A DNA stretch of 64,000 bases from JBMNTP01 sp050945795 (lineage in GTDB: Bacteria > Bacillota > Clostridia > Christensenellales > MGBC116941): assembly GCA_050945795.1 (NCBI GenBank), contig JBMNTP010000006.1, positions 1 through 64,000 on the forward strand. The letters are read 5' to 3'. Numbering within the stretch: position 1 is the first letter of the stretch; the number at the start of each line of letters is the position of its first letter. The notes under the pieces are model-generated. The model worked only from the letters and a program-made list of their open reading frames with translations. It did not search any database and was not told the DNA's origin. This document shows positions 26,801 to 35,067 of the stretch, in pieces. Position numbers and translations under genes: made by a program.

Positions 26801-26989
26801 GCTCAGCACCTCTATGCCAAACAAACCCGGTACTTCAAGATGCGCTATAAGCTCGCGCTCCGCCTCCAGCGTGTATTGGTCCGGCACTAAAAGTATTACC
26901 CTGCCTTTTTTCATTTCCTTTAAAATGCAGTCTCTTATATACCTGCTTTTGCCGCTACCTGCCCTTCCGGCTACAAAAATCGCCCCCAT
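23816..26989 (-). CDS. addB: ATP-dependent nuclease subunit B (AddB)
   Basis: A Walker A motif (VAGRAGSGKSRYI) sits at the N-terminus, followed by a helicase-like fold and a C-terminal RecB-type nuclease (RIADYKSGK). Four cysteines for the AddB iron-sulphur cluster are present: one in YFACPFRQF and three in DPCAYCGYAAIC. I prefer the ATG at 26989 (MGAIFVAGRAG), matching the family N-terminus; a GTG seven codons upstream extends the frame to 27010. A 9-bp inverted repeat lies just upstream. Confidence 0.95.
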   Translation of the reverse strand: MGAIFVAGRAGSGKSRYIRDCILKEMKKGRVILLVPDQYTLEAERELIAHLEVPGLFGIEVLSFSRLIHRILSETGRPAESIDAQGKAMLVRRLLHENRDELKVYRRVSDSAGFAAMLSEALSEFKRADIEPDALMMNAAALPGRLGDKLYDAALIYGKYIKALSGRMESEDFINCAIDGMCDAEFINGAAVFIDGFDVLTAQMLRLIENLTVCSRSITISFLMETSPKAGDYTLFAPERLNYEKCMEAVMNAGITPQIITLPNEKYVMRSGGALRHMERNLYAYPAAQYDGEPYEIELYAMTDITSEVEFAAAGICDLAKKGARWRDIAVICNDMDTYGHIIERVFRECGIPCFTDRKYPVSGHAVVEFITAAIDAVHGYSRRDVLRVARTGYAGLNDNEAEMFENYCIKHGIKGSAFLRPFKKGEADVAEPLRKKLMPRLLELDAGLKKGEGAAALLNYAKSADIEQKLNAEIESIESAAQREVVAQVYEMLEDTLEQLKMADAAEGDARLLPAMLAAGLATKEIGIIPTAADEVMIGDISRTKLGNIKALIIIGASDGVLPRAYTDDGLFSDTEIRLLKERGLAAGKESSFLNAVERMQMYGALSRPSEKIIISYPVASGSEELQPSEIVGRLRKIFPRLELKKNMPLSEGMRRKLVCSEEMAVSLSAQKEWADVKAWLKKYRPELYAARFGKTLGSAASITPVAAKKLYGGAAIGVSRLEKYFACPFRQFVENGLKPQPREEFSLPPVDKGWLSHAALDGFTKKLLEKGALAEDISEEEALALADDMLDQALSEYREGMLFETAVLRNTALRIKRSIRAAVLSILKHMRMSDYKIAGSEMEFGMGDGPAPITAKMPDGSEVRLAGVIDRVDIAPDGRVRIADYKSGKVQFNLDEAYAGLQLQLLIYMRAALLMLSSGAKSVSPGGLHYMSLSYSFSIAKGVDMAAEKAAEAEFEKLPQISGLILEGGAAVGKEKKLPPDKLDAAIEYAVLKAEEAVRGIMSGDIAIRPVMARRDPCAYCGYAAICRIERRGGKKAGDGDIFASINGDKEDGDD

Positions 26990-27027
26990 ACAAAAAGCAC
27001 CCCCCACCACAATAATCCTACGCCAAT

Positions 27028-27051
27028 ATATGCGACATTAAAGTCGCATAT
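27028..27051 (-). promoter_or_regulatory. 9-bp inverted repeat upstream of addBA (possible operator)
   Basis: ATATGCGAC (27028-27036) and GTCGCATAT (27043-27051) are exact reverse complements with a six-base AT-only gap. A possible -35, TTTACA, lies just before it on the minus strand, so the repeat overlaps the presumed addBA promoter. It does not match the Gram-positive LexA box. Confidence 0.5.
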
Positions 27052-27060
27052 CCGTGATGT

Positions 27061-27097
27061 AAAAAACGGCTGCCCGGCATATAACCCGGCAGCCGCC
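27061..27097 (-). terminator. terminator of gltX
   Basis: CGGCTGCC (27067-27074) pairs with GGCAGCCG (27088-27095), and T6 follows on the minus strand. Confidence 0.9.
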
Positions 27098-27106
27098 CTA
27101 AAATCA

Positions 27107-28573
27107 TTATTCGGCCGTTCCCGACGCAAGCTTTAAAATAGCCATATCAAGCCGCCTTATGCTCTCCTCTCGCCCTAAAAGCACGCCTATTTCAAGCGCA
27201 CCTCCCGGCGTAACCTGAACTCCGGCCAGCGCTATCCTTACGCAAAAAAGCATCTGTCCCGATTTTACACCAGCCTCCTGCGCCGCCTGAGTAAGAGCGT
27301 CGTGCAGCTCCGTTTCGCTATATTCTTCAAGCTCTTCCATCTTAGGCTTAGCCAGCTTAAGCAATTCAAGCGCCGTTTGAGGATTCGTTTTCATCTTCTT
27401 ATGAGTGAAAAGCGAAACATCGTAATCGGGCAACTGCTCAAGGAAGGAAAGCTTTTCTGGTATCTGCGAAAAAATCTCCAGCCTCGGCTGCAATATACGC
27501 GTCAATAAGCTATAATCATACTTATCCTGCGGTAAAACTTTATCGAAAAACGGCAGCGCCGCCGCTATAAATCGCTCCTCGCTCATGGCGCGTATATACT
27601 CGGCGTTCATCCATGTAAGCTTATCGGGATCGAATATCGCCGGCGCGCGGCTAACATTTTTTACATCAAAAGCCTCCGCCAATTCCGAAAGGCTCATTAT
27701 CTCCCTGTTGTCTCCGGGACTCCAGCCGAGCAGCGCTATGTAGTTTATTATAGCCTCTTTTAGATAGCCCTTCGCTATAAAATCCTCATACCCCGCATCA
27801 CCATCGCGCTTTGACAGCTTGCGTCTCGCATCGCGCATAACCGGCGGCAAATGCATATAATAAGGCATGTCCCATTTTAATCCCATGTATATGAGATTAT
27901 ATTTGGGCGTCGTCGAAAGATACTCCGTCCCCCTTATTACATGAGTTATTTTCATAAGATGGTCGTCTACAACGTTCGCGAAGTTATACGTCGGCATACC
28001 GTCTGATTTTATAAGCACGCCGTCATCAAGCTCCGAGCAGTCAACGCTTATCCGCCCAAACACCATATCTTCATACGCAATCTCGCCTTTATCGGGTATG
28101 CGCTGCCTTATAACGTACGGCTCTCCGGCCTCTACCCGCTCTTTCGCCACCTGCGGGTCAATATCGGCGCAATGGCGATCGTATTTAAACGCCAGCCCCT
28201 TCGCCTCATACTCGGCACGCACCTCATCAAGGCGCTGCTGCGTGCAAAAGCAGGGATACGCTCCGCGGTTTTCCACCAACTGCCAGGCGTATTTGTTGTA
28301 TATGCCCTCTTCCTTTCTAAGGCTCTGTATATAAGGGCCGTACTCTCCGCCCACGTCCGGGCCTTCATCGTAATAAAGCCCGGTATCGTTTAGAGTATCG
28401 TATATAATGCGGTCGGCGTTTTCAACATACCGCTCCCTGTCTGTATCCTCCAGTCTCAGTATGAATTTACCGCCGTGTTGCCTTGCGAACAGCCACGCAT
28501 AAAGCGCCGTCCTTAGCCCGCCTATGTGAAGATACCCTGTCGGACTCGGCGCGAATCTTGTTCTTACCTCCAT
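27107..28573 (-). CDS. gltX: glutamyl-tRNA synthetase
   Basis: This is a class I synthetase charging tRNA with Glu. The HIGH motif appears as SPTGYLHIGGLRTALY at the N-terminus and the KMSKS-like motif as RRKLSKRDGD at about residue 250. A helical anticodon-binding domain follows; 488 aa is normal. It lies 40 bases downstream of glnS in the same direction and ends at a terminator. Whether it is discriminating cannot be judged from motifs. Confidence 0.95.
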   Translation of the reverse strand: MEVRTRFAPSPTGYLHIGGLRTALYAWLFARQHGGKFILRLEDTDRERYVENADRIIYDTLNDTGLYYDEGPDVGGEYGPYIQSLRKEEGIYNKYAWQLVENRGAYPCFCTQQRLDEVRAEYEAKGLAFKYDRHCADIDPQVAKERVEAGEPYVIRQRIPDKGEIAYEDMVFGRISVDCSELDDGVLIKSDGMPTYNFANVVDDHLMKITHVIRGTEYLSTTPKYNLIYMGLKWDMPYYMHLPPVMRDARRKLSKRDGDAGYEDFIAKGYLKEAIINYIALLGWSPGDNREIMSLSELAEAFDVKNVSRAPAIFDPDKLTWMNAEYIRAMSEERFIAAALPFFDKVLPQDKYDYSLLTRILQPRLEIFSQIPEKLSFLEQLPDYDVSLFTHKKMKTNPQTALELLKLAKPKMEELEEYSETELHDALTQAAQEAGVKSGQMLFCVRIALAGVQVTPGGALEIGVLLGREESIRRLDMAILKLASGTAE

Positions 28574-28615
28574 TTTACCCTCCTGCCGCGCTTGCCGGCA
28601 TTTTTTAATGCTCTA

Positions 28616-30262
28616 TTATGACTTTGACGCGGCTATCTTGGCCCAGGTGTCCTTTAAAGACACCACCCTGTTAAACTCAAACCCCTCACTCTTTGTATCG
28701 CGACAAAAATATCCCTGCCTCATAAACTGGAACTGGTCGCCCTTTTTTGCTTCAAGAAGGCAAGGCTCCGCCTTGCATCCCTCAAGCGCTATAAGCGAAT
28801 CGGGATTCATGCGCTCTATAAAATCGCCGTCGGCGTCATCTGTTAAAAGCGGGTCATAAAGCATCGCCTTTATATCGGCGGCGTTTGTCGCCTCAACCCA
28901 ATGCAAAGTGCCTTTAACCTTTCTATTTGCCCCCGGCATACCCGATTTTGTGTCGGGGTCATAGCTGCATTCAAGGCCGGAGACATTGCCATCCTCATCA
29001 TATAGCACCTTTTCGCATTTTATTATATATGCGTTTTTAAGCCTTACCTCACGCCCCGGTGCCAGCCTGAAAAATTTCTTAGGCGGATCTTCCATAAAGT
29101 CATCGCGCTCTATATATATTTCCCTGCCGAACGGCATTTTGCGTACTCCGGCGCTTTCATCCTCCGGATTATTTTCCGCCACGAGCCATTCTATTTGATC
29201 GGGATAATTTGTAATTGTAACCTTAAGCGGATTCAGCACCGCCATAACCCGCTTCGCCGTCGCACTAAGCTCTTCCCTTGCGCAATGCTCAAGCAGCGCC
29301 AAATCAACAACGCTGTTCGACTTAGCAACGCCTATCTTCTCACAGAAACTAAGTAGCGCACGCGGCGGATATCCCCTGCGCCTTAAACCACATATCGTAG
29401 GCATCCTCGGATCGTCCCATCCATCGACAAGCCCCTCATCGACCAGCCTTTTTAGGTAACGCTTGGACATTATTGTGCGCGTAAGATTAAGCCGAGCGAA
29501 CTCTATCTGCCTTGGCGGCTCCTCAAAACCTATTTCGCGCACAAACCAATCGTACAGCGGCCGGTGATCCTCGAACTCCAGCGTACATATGCTGTGCGTT
29601 ATCTTTTCTATAGCGTCGCTTATGGGGTGCGCATAATCATACATGGGATATATAAGCCATTCGTCGCCGGTATTATGATGAGTAGCGCGCATAATGCGAT
29701 ACATTACAGGATCGCGCATATTAAGGTTCGGCGACGCCATATCTATTTTGGCGCGTAAAACCCGGCTGCCGTCGGGGAATTCCCCCGCCCTCATAGCTCT
29801 AAAAAGCTTTAAGTTTTCCTCAACGCCGCGCTCACGCCACGGGCTTTCACGTCCCGGCTCTGTCAATGTTCCTCTGTATTCACGCATCTGCTCGGCGCTA
29901 AGGTCGCAAACATAAGCCTTGCCCTTTAGAATAAGCTGTTCTGCGTATTGATAAAGCGCCTCAAAATATTCCGAGGCATAGAACATTTCATCCCATTCAA
30001 AGCCCAGCCATTTTATGTCCTCCTGTATCGCTTCAACGTATTCGACTTCCTCTTTTGTCGGGTTGGTATCGTCAAAGCGGAGGTTGCATTTGCCGTTGTA
30101 TTTTTGCTTTATTGTAAAGTTTATGTATATCGCCTTGGCGTGGCCTATATGAAGGTAGCCGTTAGGCTCGGGGGGAAAGCGGGTATAAACCCTGCCTCCG
30201 TTTTTGCCCTCTGAAAGTTCCTTAGTTATAATTTCCTCAATAAAATTTGTGGGGTTGTCCAT
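28616..30262 (-). CDS. glnS: glutaminyl-tRNA synthetase
   Basis: Class I motifs are PEPNGYLHIGHAKAIY and TIMSKRYLKR, with the GlnRS-specific N-terminal block and a beta-barrel anticodon-binding domain (REVRLKNAYIIKCEKVLYDE). I choose the ATG at 30262 (MDNPTNFIEEII) because GGAGG lies six bases upstream; a TTG five codons earlier is part of the longer frame. The product is 548 aa. Its presence means glutaminylation need not depend on GatCAB. Confidence 0.95.
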   Translation of the reverse strand: MDNPTNFIEEIITKELSEGKNGGRVYTRFPPEPNGYLHIGHAKAIYINFTIKQKYNGKCNLRFDDTNPTKEEVEYVEAIQEDIKWLGFEWDEMFYASEYFEALYQYAEQLILKGKAYVCDLSAEQMREYRGTLTEPGRESPWRERGVEENLKLFRAMRAGEFPDGSRVLRAKIDMASPNLNMRDPVMYRIMRATHHNTGDEWLIYPMYDYAHPISDAIEKITHSICTLEFEDHRPLYDWFVREIGFEEPPRQIEFARLNLTRTIMSKRYLKRLVDEGLVDGWDDPRMPTICGLRRRGYPPRALLSFCEKIGVAKSNSVVDLALLEHCAREELSATAKRVMAVLNPLKVTITNYPDQIEWLVAENNPEDESAGVRKMPFGREIYIERDDFMEDPPKKFFRLAPGREVRLKNAYIIKCEKVLYDEDGNVSGLECSYDPDTKSGMPGANRKVKGTLHWVEATNAADIKAMLYDPLLTDDADGDFIERMNPDSLIALEGCKAEPCLLEAKKGDQFQFMRQGYFCRDTKSEGFEFNRVVSLKDTWAKIAASKS

Positions 30263-30335
30263 TTCTGCCTCCGTCAATTACAGTATGTATTATATGGTAA
30301 CACAACACTCTCATTTTTAGCAATAAAAGCGGCGC

Positions 30336-30839
30336 TCAATCAAGCCGTATAAAAGATACATCGGCTTTTTGGCTCCTTAAAAACTTCATAAGCGATTCAT
30401 ACGATACTACCACCGTAGCCTCGTTTGTATTCGGGTGAAAACCCGCCCTTTCAACAGCCTTAATATCCTCATCGATTATAACTCTTATGCTGCCTTTAAG
30501 GTTAATAAGCCCAAACGGCGTAACAGCTCCCGCCTTAAGAGAGAGCATCTCATAAAGCTTTTCTGCATTTCCAAAGCTTAATCTCGATACACCAAGGCGC
30601 GAAGATACGTCTTTTGTTACAAACTTCTTATCGCCTTTTAGTATAAGCAGATAAAACTCCGTCTGCTGCCTGTTTGTAAGGAACAGATTTTTGAGCATCT
30701 CCGCCCCCGTCTTTTCGTCTATCTCCTTGCAATCCTCAATCGTATAAACGGGGCGGTGTTCGTAGCTTTCATATTCTATCTCCAGCTCTTTTAAAACATC
30801 GTACACCCGCTCCGCCGCCGCAATGCTTCCCTGCGTCAA
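30336..30839 (-). CDS. YbaK/ProX-type aminoacyl-tRNA deacylase
   Basis: The protein matches the prolyl-tRNA editing family: YEHRPVYTIEDCKEID, KNLFLTNRQQTEFYLLIL, RLGVSRLSFGNAEKLYEML and GAVTPFGLINLKG. Such enzymes hydrolyse mischarged tRNAs such as Ala-tRNA(Pro). The length of 167 aa is typical for the free-standing form. It lies 20 bases downstream of rlmH in the same direction, in a translation-quality cluster. Confidence 0.9.
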   Translation of the reverse strand: MTQGSIAAAERVYDVLKELEIEYESYEHRPVYTIEDCKEIDEKTGAEMLKNLFLTNRQQTEFYLLILKGDKKFVTKDVSSRLGVSRLSFGNAEKLYEMLSLKAGAVTPFGLINLKGSIRVIIDEDIKAVERAGFHPNTNEATVVVSYESLMKFLRSQKADVSFIRLD

Positions 30840-30859
30840 TTTTATGGCCTCCTCGCCGA

Positions 30860-31342
30860 TTATTTATGATACGGTTCCCCCGCAAGTATTTTATATCCCC
30901 TGTATATCTGCTCAAGCAGCATTATTCTAAAAAGATTGTGTGGAAATGTCATGTCCGAGAAAGACACAAGCATGTCCGCCGCCGCCTTAACCTCATCCGA
31001 TAATCCCATAGAGCCGCCTATAATAAAGCATATCCTGCTGCCGCCGCTTACCGATGCCCTATCAAGCATATCAGCAAAGCCTAAAGAATCAAGCTTTCGC
31101 CCGGCGGGATCAAGCGCTACTATATATCCTCTGCCCTGCGCCGCCTTAAGCACTCTTTGACCCTCGGCATCTATAACCTGCTTTTTTTGCGCCTCCGACA
31201 GTTTTTCCGGCGCGCTTGAATCCGGCACCTCGACTATTTTTATATCGGCATAGCGACTAAGCCTTTTAACGTATTCACCGGCGGCCTGCGCAAAAAACTT
31301 CTCTTTCATGCGCCCGACGCACACCAGTCTTATGCCCGTCAT
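30860..31342 (-). CDS. rlmH: 23S rRNA pseudouridine-1915 N3-methyltransferase RlmH
   Basis: This is a SPOUT methyltransferase. Signature blocks are RLVCVGRMKEKFFAQAAGEY, CFIIGGSMGLSDEVK and the C-terminal LLEQIYRGYKILAGEPYHK. It methylates pseudouridine 1915 of helix 69. The length of 160 aa is normal. Its start overlaps the CPBP protease gene by four bases. Confidence 0.96.
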   Translation of the reverse strand: MTGIRLVCVGRMKEKFFAQAAGEYVKRLSRYADIKIVEVPDSSAPEKLSEAQKKQVIDAEGQRVLKAAQGRGYIVALDPAGRKLDSLGFADMLDRASVSGGSRICFIIGGSMGLSDEVKAAADMLVSFSDMTFPHNLFRIMLLEQIYRGYKILAGEPYHK

Positions 31343-32358
31343 GCCCCGCCCCTTAATACCGCCATCACTATAACCGAAAGATTAAGCACTATAAATATCG
31401 CGCATACCACCCAATAAATAGCCGCGCTGCCCGGTGGCCGCATCGCCTTCCGCTTATAAACAGCTCCTACCGGCATCGCGCTTTCCTCATCTATAAACAG
31501 TATGCTTTCCTCCATGTCGCCGGCTATCGGCTGCTCCTCCATACGCTGCGGCCTCGACATTTTAGAAACAGCTGCCATAAGAAGGCCGAAACATATTAGC
31601 AACACAATAAGCACAGCCGTTATAATTATTACTGTCATTATAGCGTTAAACCCCGATGTTATGTTCATCAATTGCAGCGAACCGCTTTGCATATGCCAAG
31701 AAAGTATAATGGCGGACAGGTTTGATGCAAAATGATAAATCATAGCGCATACAATAGAGCCGGTCTTTATAACCAGCCACGCCATAAGCATTCCCATTAC
31801 AAATAGAGAAGGCATAACCGCCGGTTGTAAATGCATAAGCGCGAATATAAGCGCGCTGAGCGCAATCGCGCCTTTCCTCGTCATATACGTTCTGTACTCT
31901 TGCAGCAGCACTCCCCTAAAGAAAATCTCCTCGCATATTGCCGGACACAGCGCCACAGTAAGTATGTATATAAGCCAAGCTACAGGCGTTTCAAGCCCCA
32001 TCTCAAAATTAGAGGCGGTGTATTGCAGAAACGGGAAAATCATAATCCATATGATGTTAAGCAGCGCCATGCCGCCATATCCCGTTATCGCCAAGCCCGC
32101 CGATATAAGCGCTTTTTTAACGCCCGGCCATTTAAGGGCTATCCTCTCTCTTACTCCGCCAAAAAACTTATATAGAAAAATCAGCGCCGGTATCAAAAAC
32201 ACCAGCAGCTGAACTATTATAATCATAGCCGGGTAGTACGTTTCTTCCCCGCCAACGCCTAGCGCCGGAAATATAATAAAGCTTATGAGTATGTATAATA
32301 TCACTGAAAAAAGCAGCAGCCAGTTCGCCCATGCTGTCTTTCTTGACAAAGCCCTCAT
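31339..32358 (-). CDS. CPBP-family intramembrane metalloprotease (339 aa)
   Basis: At least seven hydrophobic spans are present. The Abi/CPBP active site is visible: EEIFFRGVLLQEY (Glu-Glu-x3-Arg) and FALMHLQPAVMP (His). Such proteins cleave membrane substrates or confer resistance, but the substrate is unknown. A cytoplasmic or extracellular linker (about 275-310) precedes the last span. It lies 10 bases after the WalJ-like gene and overlaps rlmH. Confidence 0.85.
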   Translation of the reverse strand: MRALSRKTAWANWLLLFSVILYILISFIIFPALGVGGEETYYPAMIIIVQLLVFLIPALIFLYKFFGGVRERIALKWPGVKKALISAGLAITGYGGMALLNIIWIMIFPFLQYTASNFEMGLETPVAWLIYILTVALCPAICEEIFFRGVLLQEYRTYMTRKGAIALSALIFALMHLQPAVMPSLFVMGMLMAWLVIKTGSIVCAMIYHFASNLSAIILSWHMQSGSLQLMNITSGFNAIMTVIIITAVLIVLLICFGLLMAAVSKMSRPQRMEEQPIAGDMEESILFIDEESAMPVGAVYKRKAMRPPGSAAIYWVVCAIFIVLNLSVIVMAVLRGGA

Positions 32359-32368
32359 ACACTACCCC

Positions 32369-33163
32369 CTATATCCTAAAATAACCGCCCAGCCTGTCGC
32401 GAAACGCCATATGAAGGCGCATATCCTCCGGTTGTACTCCCGCCGCGCTAAGCCGTGCCGCTACGGTATTAAAGGCTAGTTTTTCGCTGTTATTGCTGCC
32501 GCTTAAATGCCCCAGCACTGCGTTTTTAACATTCCTTCCGGCCAGCCGTATCAAAGCGGCGGCGGCAGCGTCGTTTGACAAATGGCCAAGTTCGCTGCGT
32601 ATTCTCTTTTTAAGCCGAGCCGGATAACTGCCCGCCGCCAGCATCTCAACGTCATGATTAGCCTCTATAAGCAGCACATCACTGCCCTCAACCGCCTTTA
32701 GCGCACTTTCCTCAGCATAACCCAAATCCGTCATAACCGCCGCCTTTTTGCCCCCCGCCATAAGGCAGAAGCCTACCGGCTCCGCCGCGTCATGCGGTAT
32801 AAGGTAAGGATGTATGTCTATATCCTTTATGCCGAATATGCGCCCGGTAGTAAAAACCTTTCGGCATTTATCATCAACAGCGCCTAGCTTTGGCAGCATG
32901 ACATCCCATGTTTTATCATTGGCGTAAACCGGTACGCCGAATTTCCTCGACATAACCCCTGCCCCCGCGATATGGTCGGTATGCTCGTGCGTTACGAGTA
33001 TGCCGTCAAGCTCTTTAGGCGAAACACCTATAAGCGACAATGCCGCTTCAATCCTCTTGCATGTGCCGCCCGCGTCAATTATAAGCTTTGTATCCCCCGC
33101 CGAGGCAAATATGCAGTTTCCGCTCGAACCGCTAAAAAGTGAACAGAATTCCAAAATCATCAC
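32369..33163 (-). CDS. WalJ/YycJ-like metallo-beta-lactamase-fold hydrolase (264 aa)
   Basis: A metal-binding HEHTDHIAGA motif and later histidines (IPHDAAEPVGF, EANHDVEML, GHLSGSNNSEKLA) place it in the YycJ/WalJ single-domain MBL family. The start CSLFSGSSGNCIF is characteristic. In Firmicutes this gene usually follows the walKR two-component genes, but none are here. Family members act as exonucleases or in cell-wall-linked stress. Confidence 0.9.
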   Translation of the reverse strand: MMILEFCSLFSGSSGNCIFASAGDTKLIIDAGGTCKRIEAALSLIGVSPKELDGILVTHEHTDHIAGAGVMSRKFGVPVYANDKTWDVMLPKLGAVDDKCRKVFTTGRIFGIKDIDIHPYLIPHDAAEPVGFCLMAGGKKAAVMTDLGYAEESALKAVEGSDVLLIEANHDVEMLAAGSYPARLKKRIRSELGHLSNDAAAAALIRLAGRNVKNAVLGHLSGSNNSEKLAFNTVAARLSAAGVQPEDMRLHMAFRDRLGGYFRI

Positions 33164-33283
33164 AAACTCCGAATAATATTACTACCATTATACATCCGCC
33201 GCGCCGCCGGCAACAATCTAAATCGCATAAAAATAAGCCTTCTCGGCCTTCTTTCGCCAATCCCCGCTATTATATTACCGGCG

Positions 33284-33805
33284 CTACAACGCTTTGCCGC
33301 CCTTAAATACCTTAGTCCCCGCTTTTATAAAAAACACGCTAAGCCAAATAGACATACCCGCCGCTGCTATAAACGCGGGTATACGCAGCGCGCTCATAAA
33401 TATCTCGGCGTAAGAGAGTATTATAAGCGTTAAAAAAATCTGCCACTGCAAGCTGCACTTTACCGCCATGCCCGGCTCCCCCTCACTTAGGAGGGCATAT
33501 CCAAGCGCCTCATAATAAAAGTATACTCCCACCGCCGCTGCCGCAGTCACCAAAATGCCGGTTATATAGCTCGCCTCATACCTGCCCATAAGTCCGAGCG
33601 CCAAAGAAACGGCGGAAATGCCTAGCGCCGCCCATATATAAGGTGTTGCCTTTTTAAAGTCGGGCAGCCTTTTCGCTATGTGGATAACGGCAAACAGCAT
33701 AAGTGCCGCGCCTAAAATGTCGGGCAGAATATCAAAAGCCACCCGCCCTACAACATAATAGTCGGCAAACAGCAGTAAAAAACCCGCCGAAAACACTATC
33801 GCCAT
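33284..33805 (-). CDS. hypothetical multi-span membrane protein (173 aa)
   Basis: Five hydrophobic segments are visible (for example AIVFSAGFLLLFADYYVVG, DILGAALMLFAVIHIA and YITGILVTAAAAVGVYFYYE). There is no signal peptide or soluble domain. I recognise no family. It follows ychF by 27 bases in the same direction. Confidence 0.7.
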   Translation of the reverse strand: MAIVFSAGFLLLFADYYVVGRVAFDILPDILGAALMLFAVIHIAKRLPDFKKATPYIWAALGISAVSLALGLMGRYEASYITGILVTAAAAVGVYFYYEALGYALLSEGEPGMAVKCSLQWQIFLTLIILSYAEIFMSALRIPAFIAAAGMSIWLSVFFIKAGTKVFKGGKAL

Positions 33806-33832
33806 GCCGTTTCCCTCCTAACTCTACGCTTT

Positions 33833-34930
33833 TTAAACATTGAACCTGAACAGTACAACATCCCCGTCGTTTATTACATATTCCTTGCCCTCGCTCCTCA
33901 CCAGCCCCGCCTCTTTAGCGGCGTTGAAGGAACCCAACTTCATAAGCGTATCGTAATGCACAACCTCGGCGCGTATAAAGCCGCGCTCGAAATCCGAATG
34001 TATTTTACCCGCCGCCTGCGGAGCTTTCGTGCCTTTTGGCACCGTCCATGCCCGAACTTCCTTAGGGCCCGCCGTAAGGTAGCTTATAAGGCCGAGCAGC
34101 TTGTAACATTCCGCCGCCAGCCTGTCAAGACCCGACTCGCTTATGCCAAGCTCGGATAGGAAAACCTGCCTGTCCTCCTCATCAAGTCCGGCAATCTCCT
34201 CTTCAAGCCTAGCCGATATAGGCAGCAGCCCCGCCCCTTCGTTTAGCGCTACTTCTTTGAGCCTTACTACCGTCTCAATGCTATCCTCCGGCTGTCCCGC
34301 CTGCTCCTCAGATATATTCGCGGCGTATATCACCGGCTTTGAAGTAAGGAGGAACATATGCTTTACAGCCTCCGCCTCGTCAGAGCTAAGCTCCATCGAG
34401 CGCACCGGCAACCCCGCCTCAAGAACATTTTTTATGCGCCCTAACAGCTCCAGTTCCTGCGCATATTTTTTGTCGCCCGTTTTAACCAGCTTAGCCGTCT
34501 TTACTTCCCGCTTTTCAACAGCCTCAAGGTCTGAAAAAATCAGCTCTAGATTTATAGTTTCCGCGTCGCGTACAGGGTCTACGCCGCCTTCTACATGCAC
34601 CACATTGTCATCCTCAAAGCAGCGCACCACATGCACTATGGCGTCAACCTCGCGTATATGCGAAAGAAATTTATTCCCTAGCCCTTCGCCTCTGCTCGCG
34701 CCTTTTACAAGACCGGCTATATCTAAAAATTCCAAAATAGCCGGCGTAATCTTTTCGGGATTATATATAGCCGATAGTTTATTAAGCCTTTCATCCGGCA
34801 CCGCCACAACGCCGGCGTTCGGCTCTATAGTGCAAAAAGGATAGTTTGCGCTTTGCGCCCCCGCCCTTGTAAGGGCATTAAAAAGAGTACTTTTGCCAAC
34901 GTTTGGCAAGCCTACAACACCGAGTTTCAT
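33833..34930 (-). CDS. ychF: redox-regulated ATPase YchF
   Basis: This Obg-related P-loop protein prefers ATP. Visible motifs are GLPNVGKSTLFNALT (Walker A), FLDIAGLVKGASRGEGLGN and a TGS domain at the C-terminus (LISYLTAGPKEVRAWTVPKG and VEGKEYVINDGDV-like end). In the G4 position it reads YAANISEE, replacing NKxD, as is usual for YchF. The length of 365 aa is normal. It is divergent from uppP. Confidence 0.95.
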   Translation of the reverse strand: MKLGVVGLPNVGKSTLFNALTRAGAQSANYPFCTIEPNAGVVAVPDERLNKLSAIYNPEKITPAILEFLDIAGLVKGASRGEGLGNKFLSHIREVDAIVHVVRCFEDDNVVHVEGGVDPVRDAETINLELIFSDLEAVEKREVKTAKLVKTGDKKYAQELELLGRIKNVLEAGLPVRSMELSSDEAEAVKHMFLLTSKPVIYAANISEEQAGQPEDSIETVVRLKEVALNEGAGLLPISARLEEEIAGLDEEDRQVFLSELGISESGLDRLAAECYKLLGLISYLTAGPKEVRAWTVPKGTKAPQAAGKIHSDFERGFIRAEVVHYDTLMKLGSFNAAKEAGLVRSEGKEYVINDGDVVLFRFNV

Positions 34931-35009
34931 CGAGTTTCCTTCTTTCAGTAATTTATAAATGCAATCCTTATTATATTTGAGTGTGGAATGAATCGCAAGC
35001 TTGCTTGTC

Positions 35010-35038
35010 TTGTTTATGGCGGCGCTTGCTGATATAAT
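35010..35038 (+). promoter_or_regulatory. promoter of uppP
   Basis: TTGTTT (35010-35015), a 17-bp spacer and TATAAT (35033-35038) lie 30 bases before the uppP ATG. Confidence 0.8.
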
Positions 35039-35067
35039 TTTCCTAGTCTATTCGGCGGAGGTGCGAC

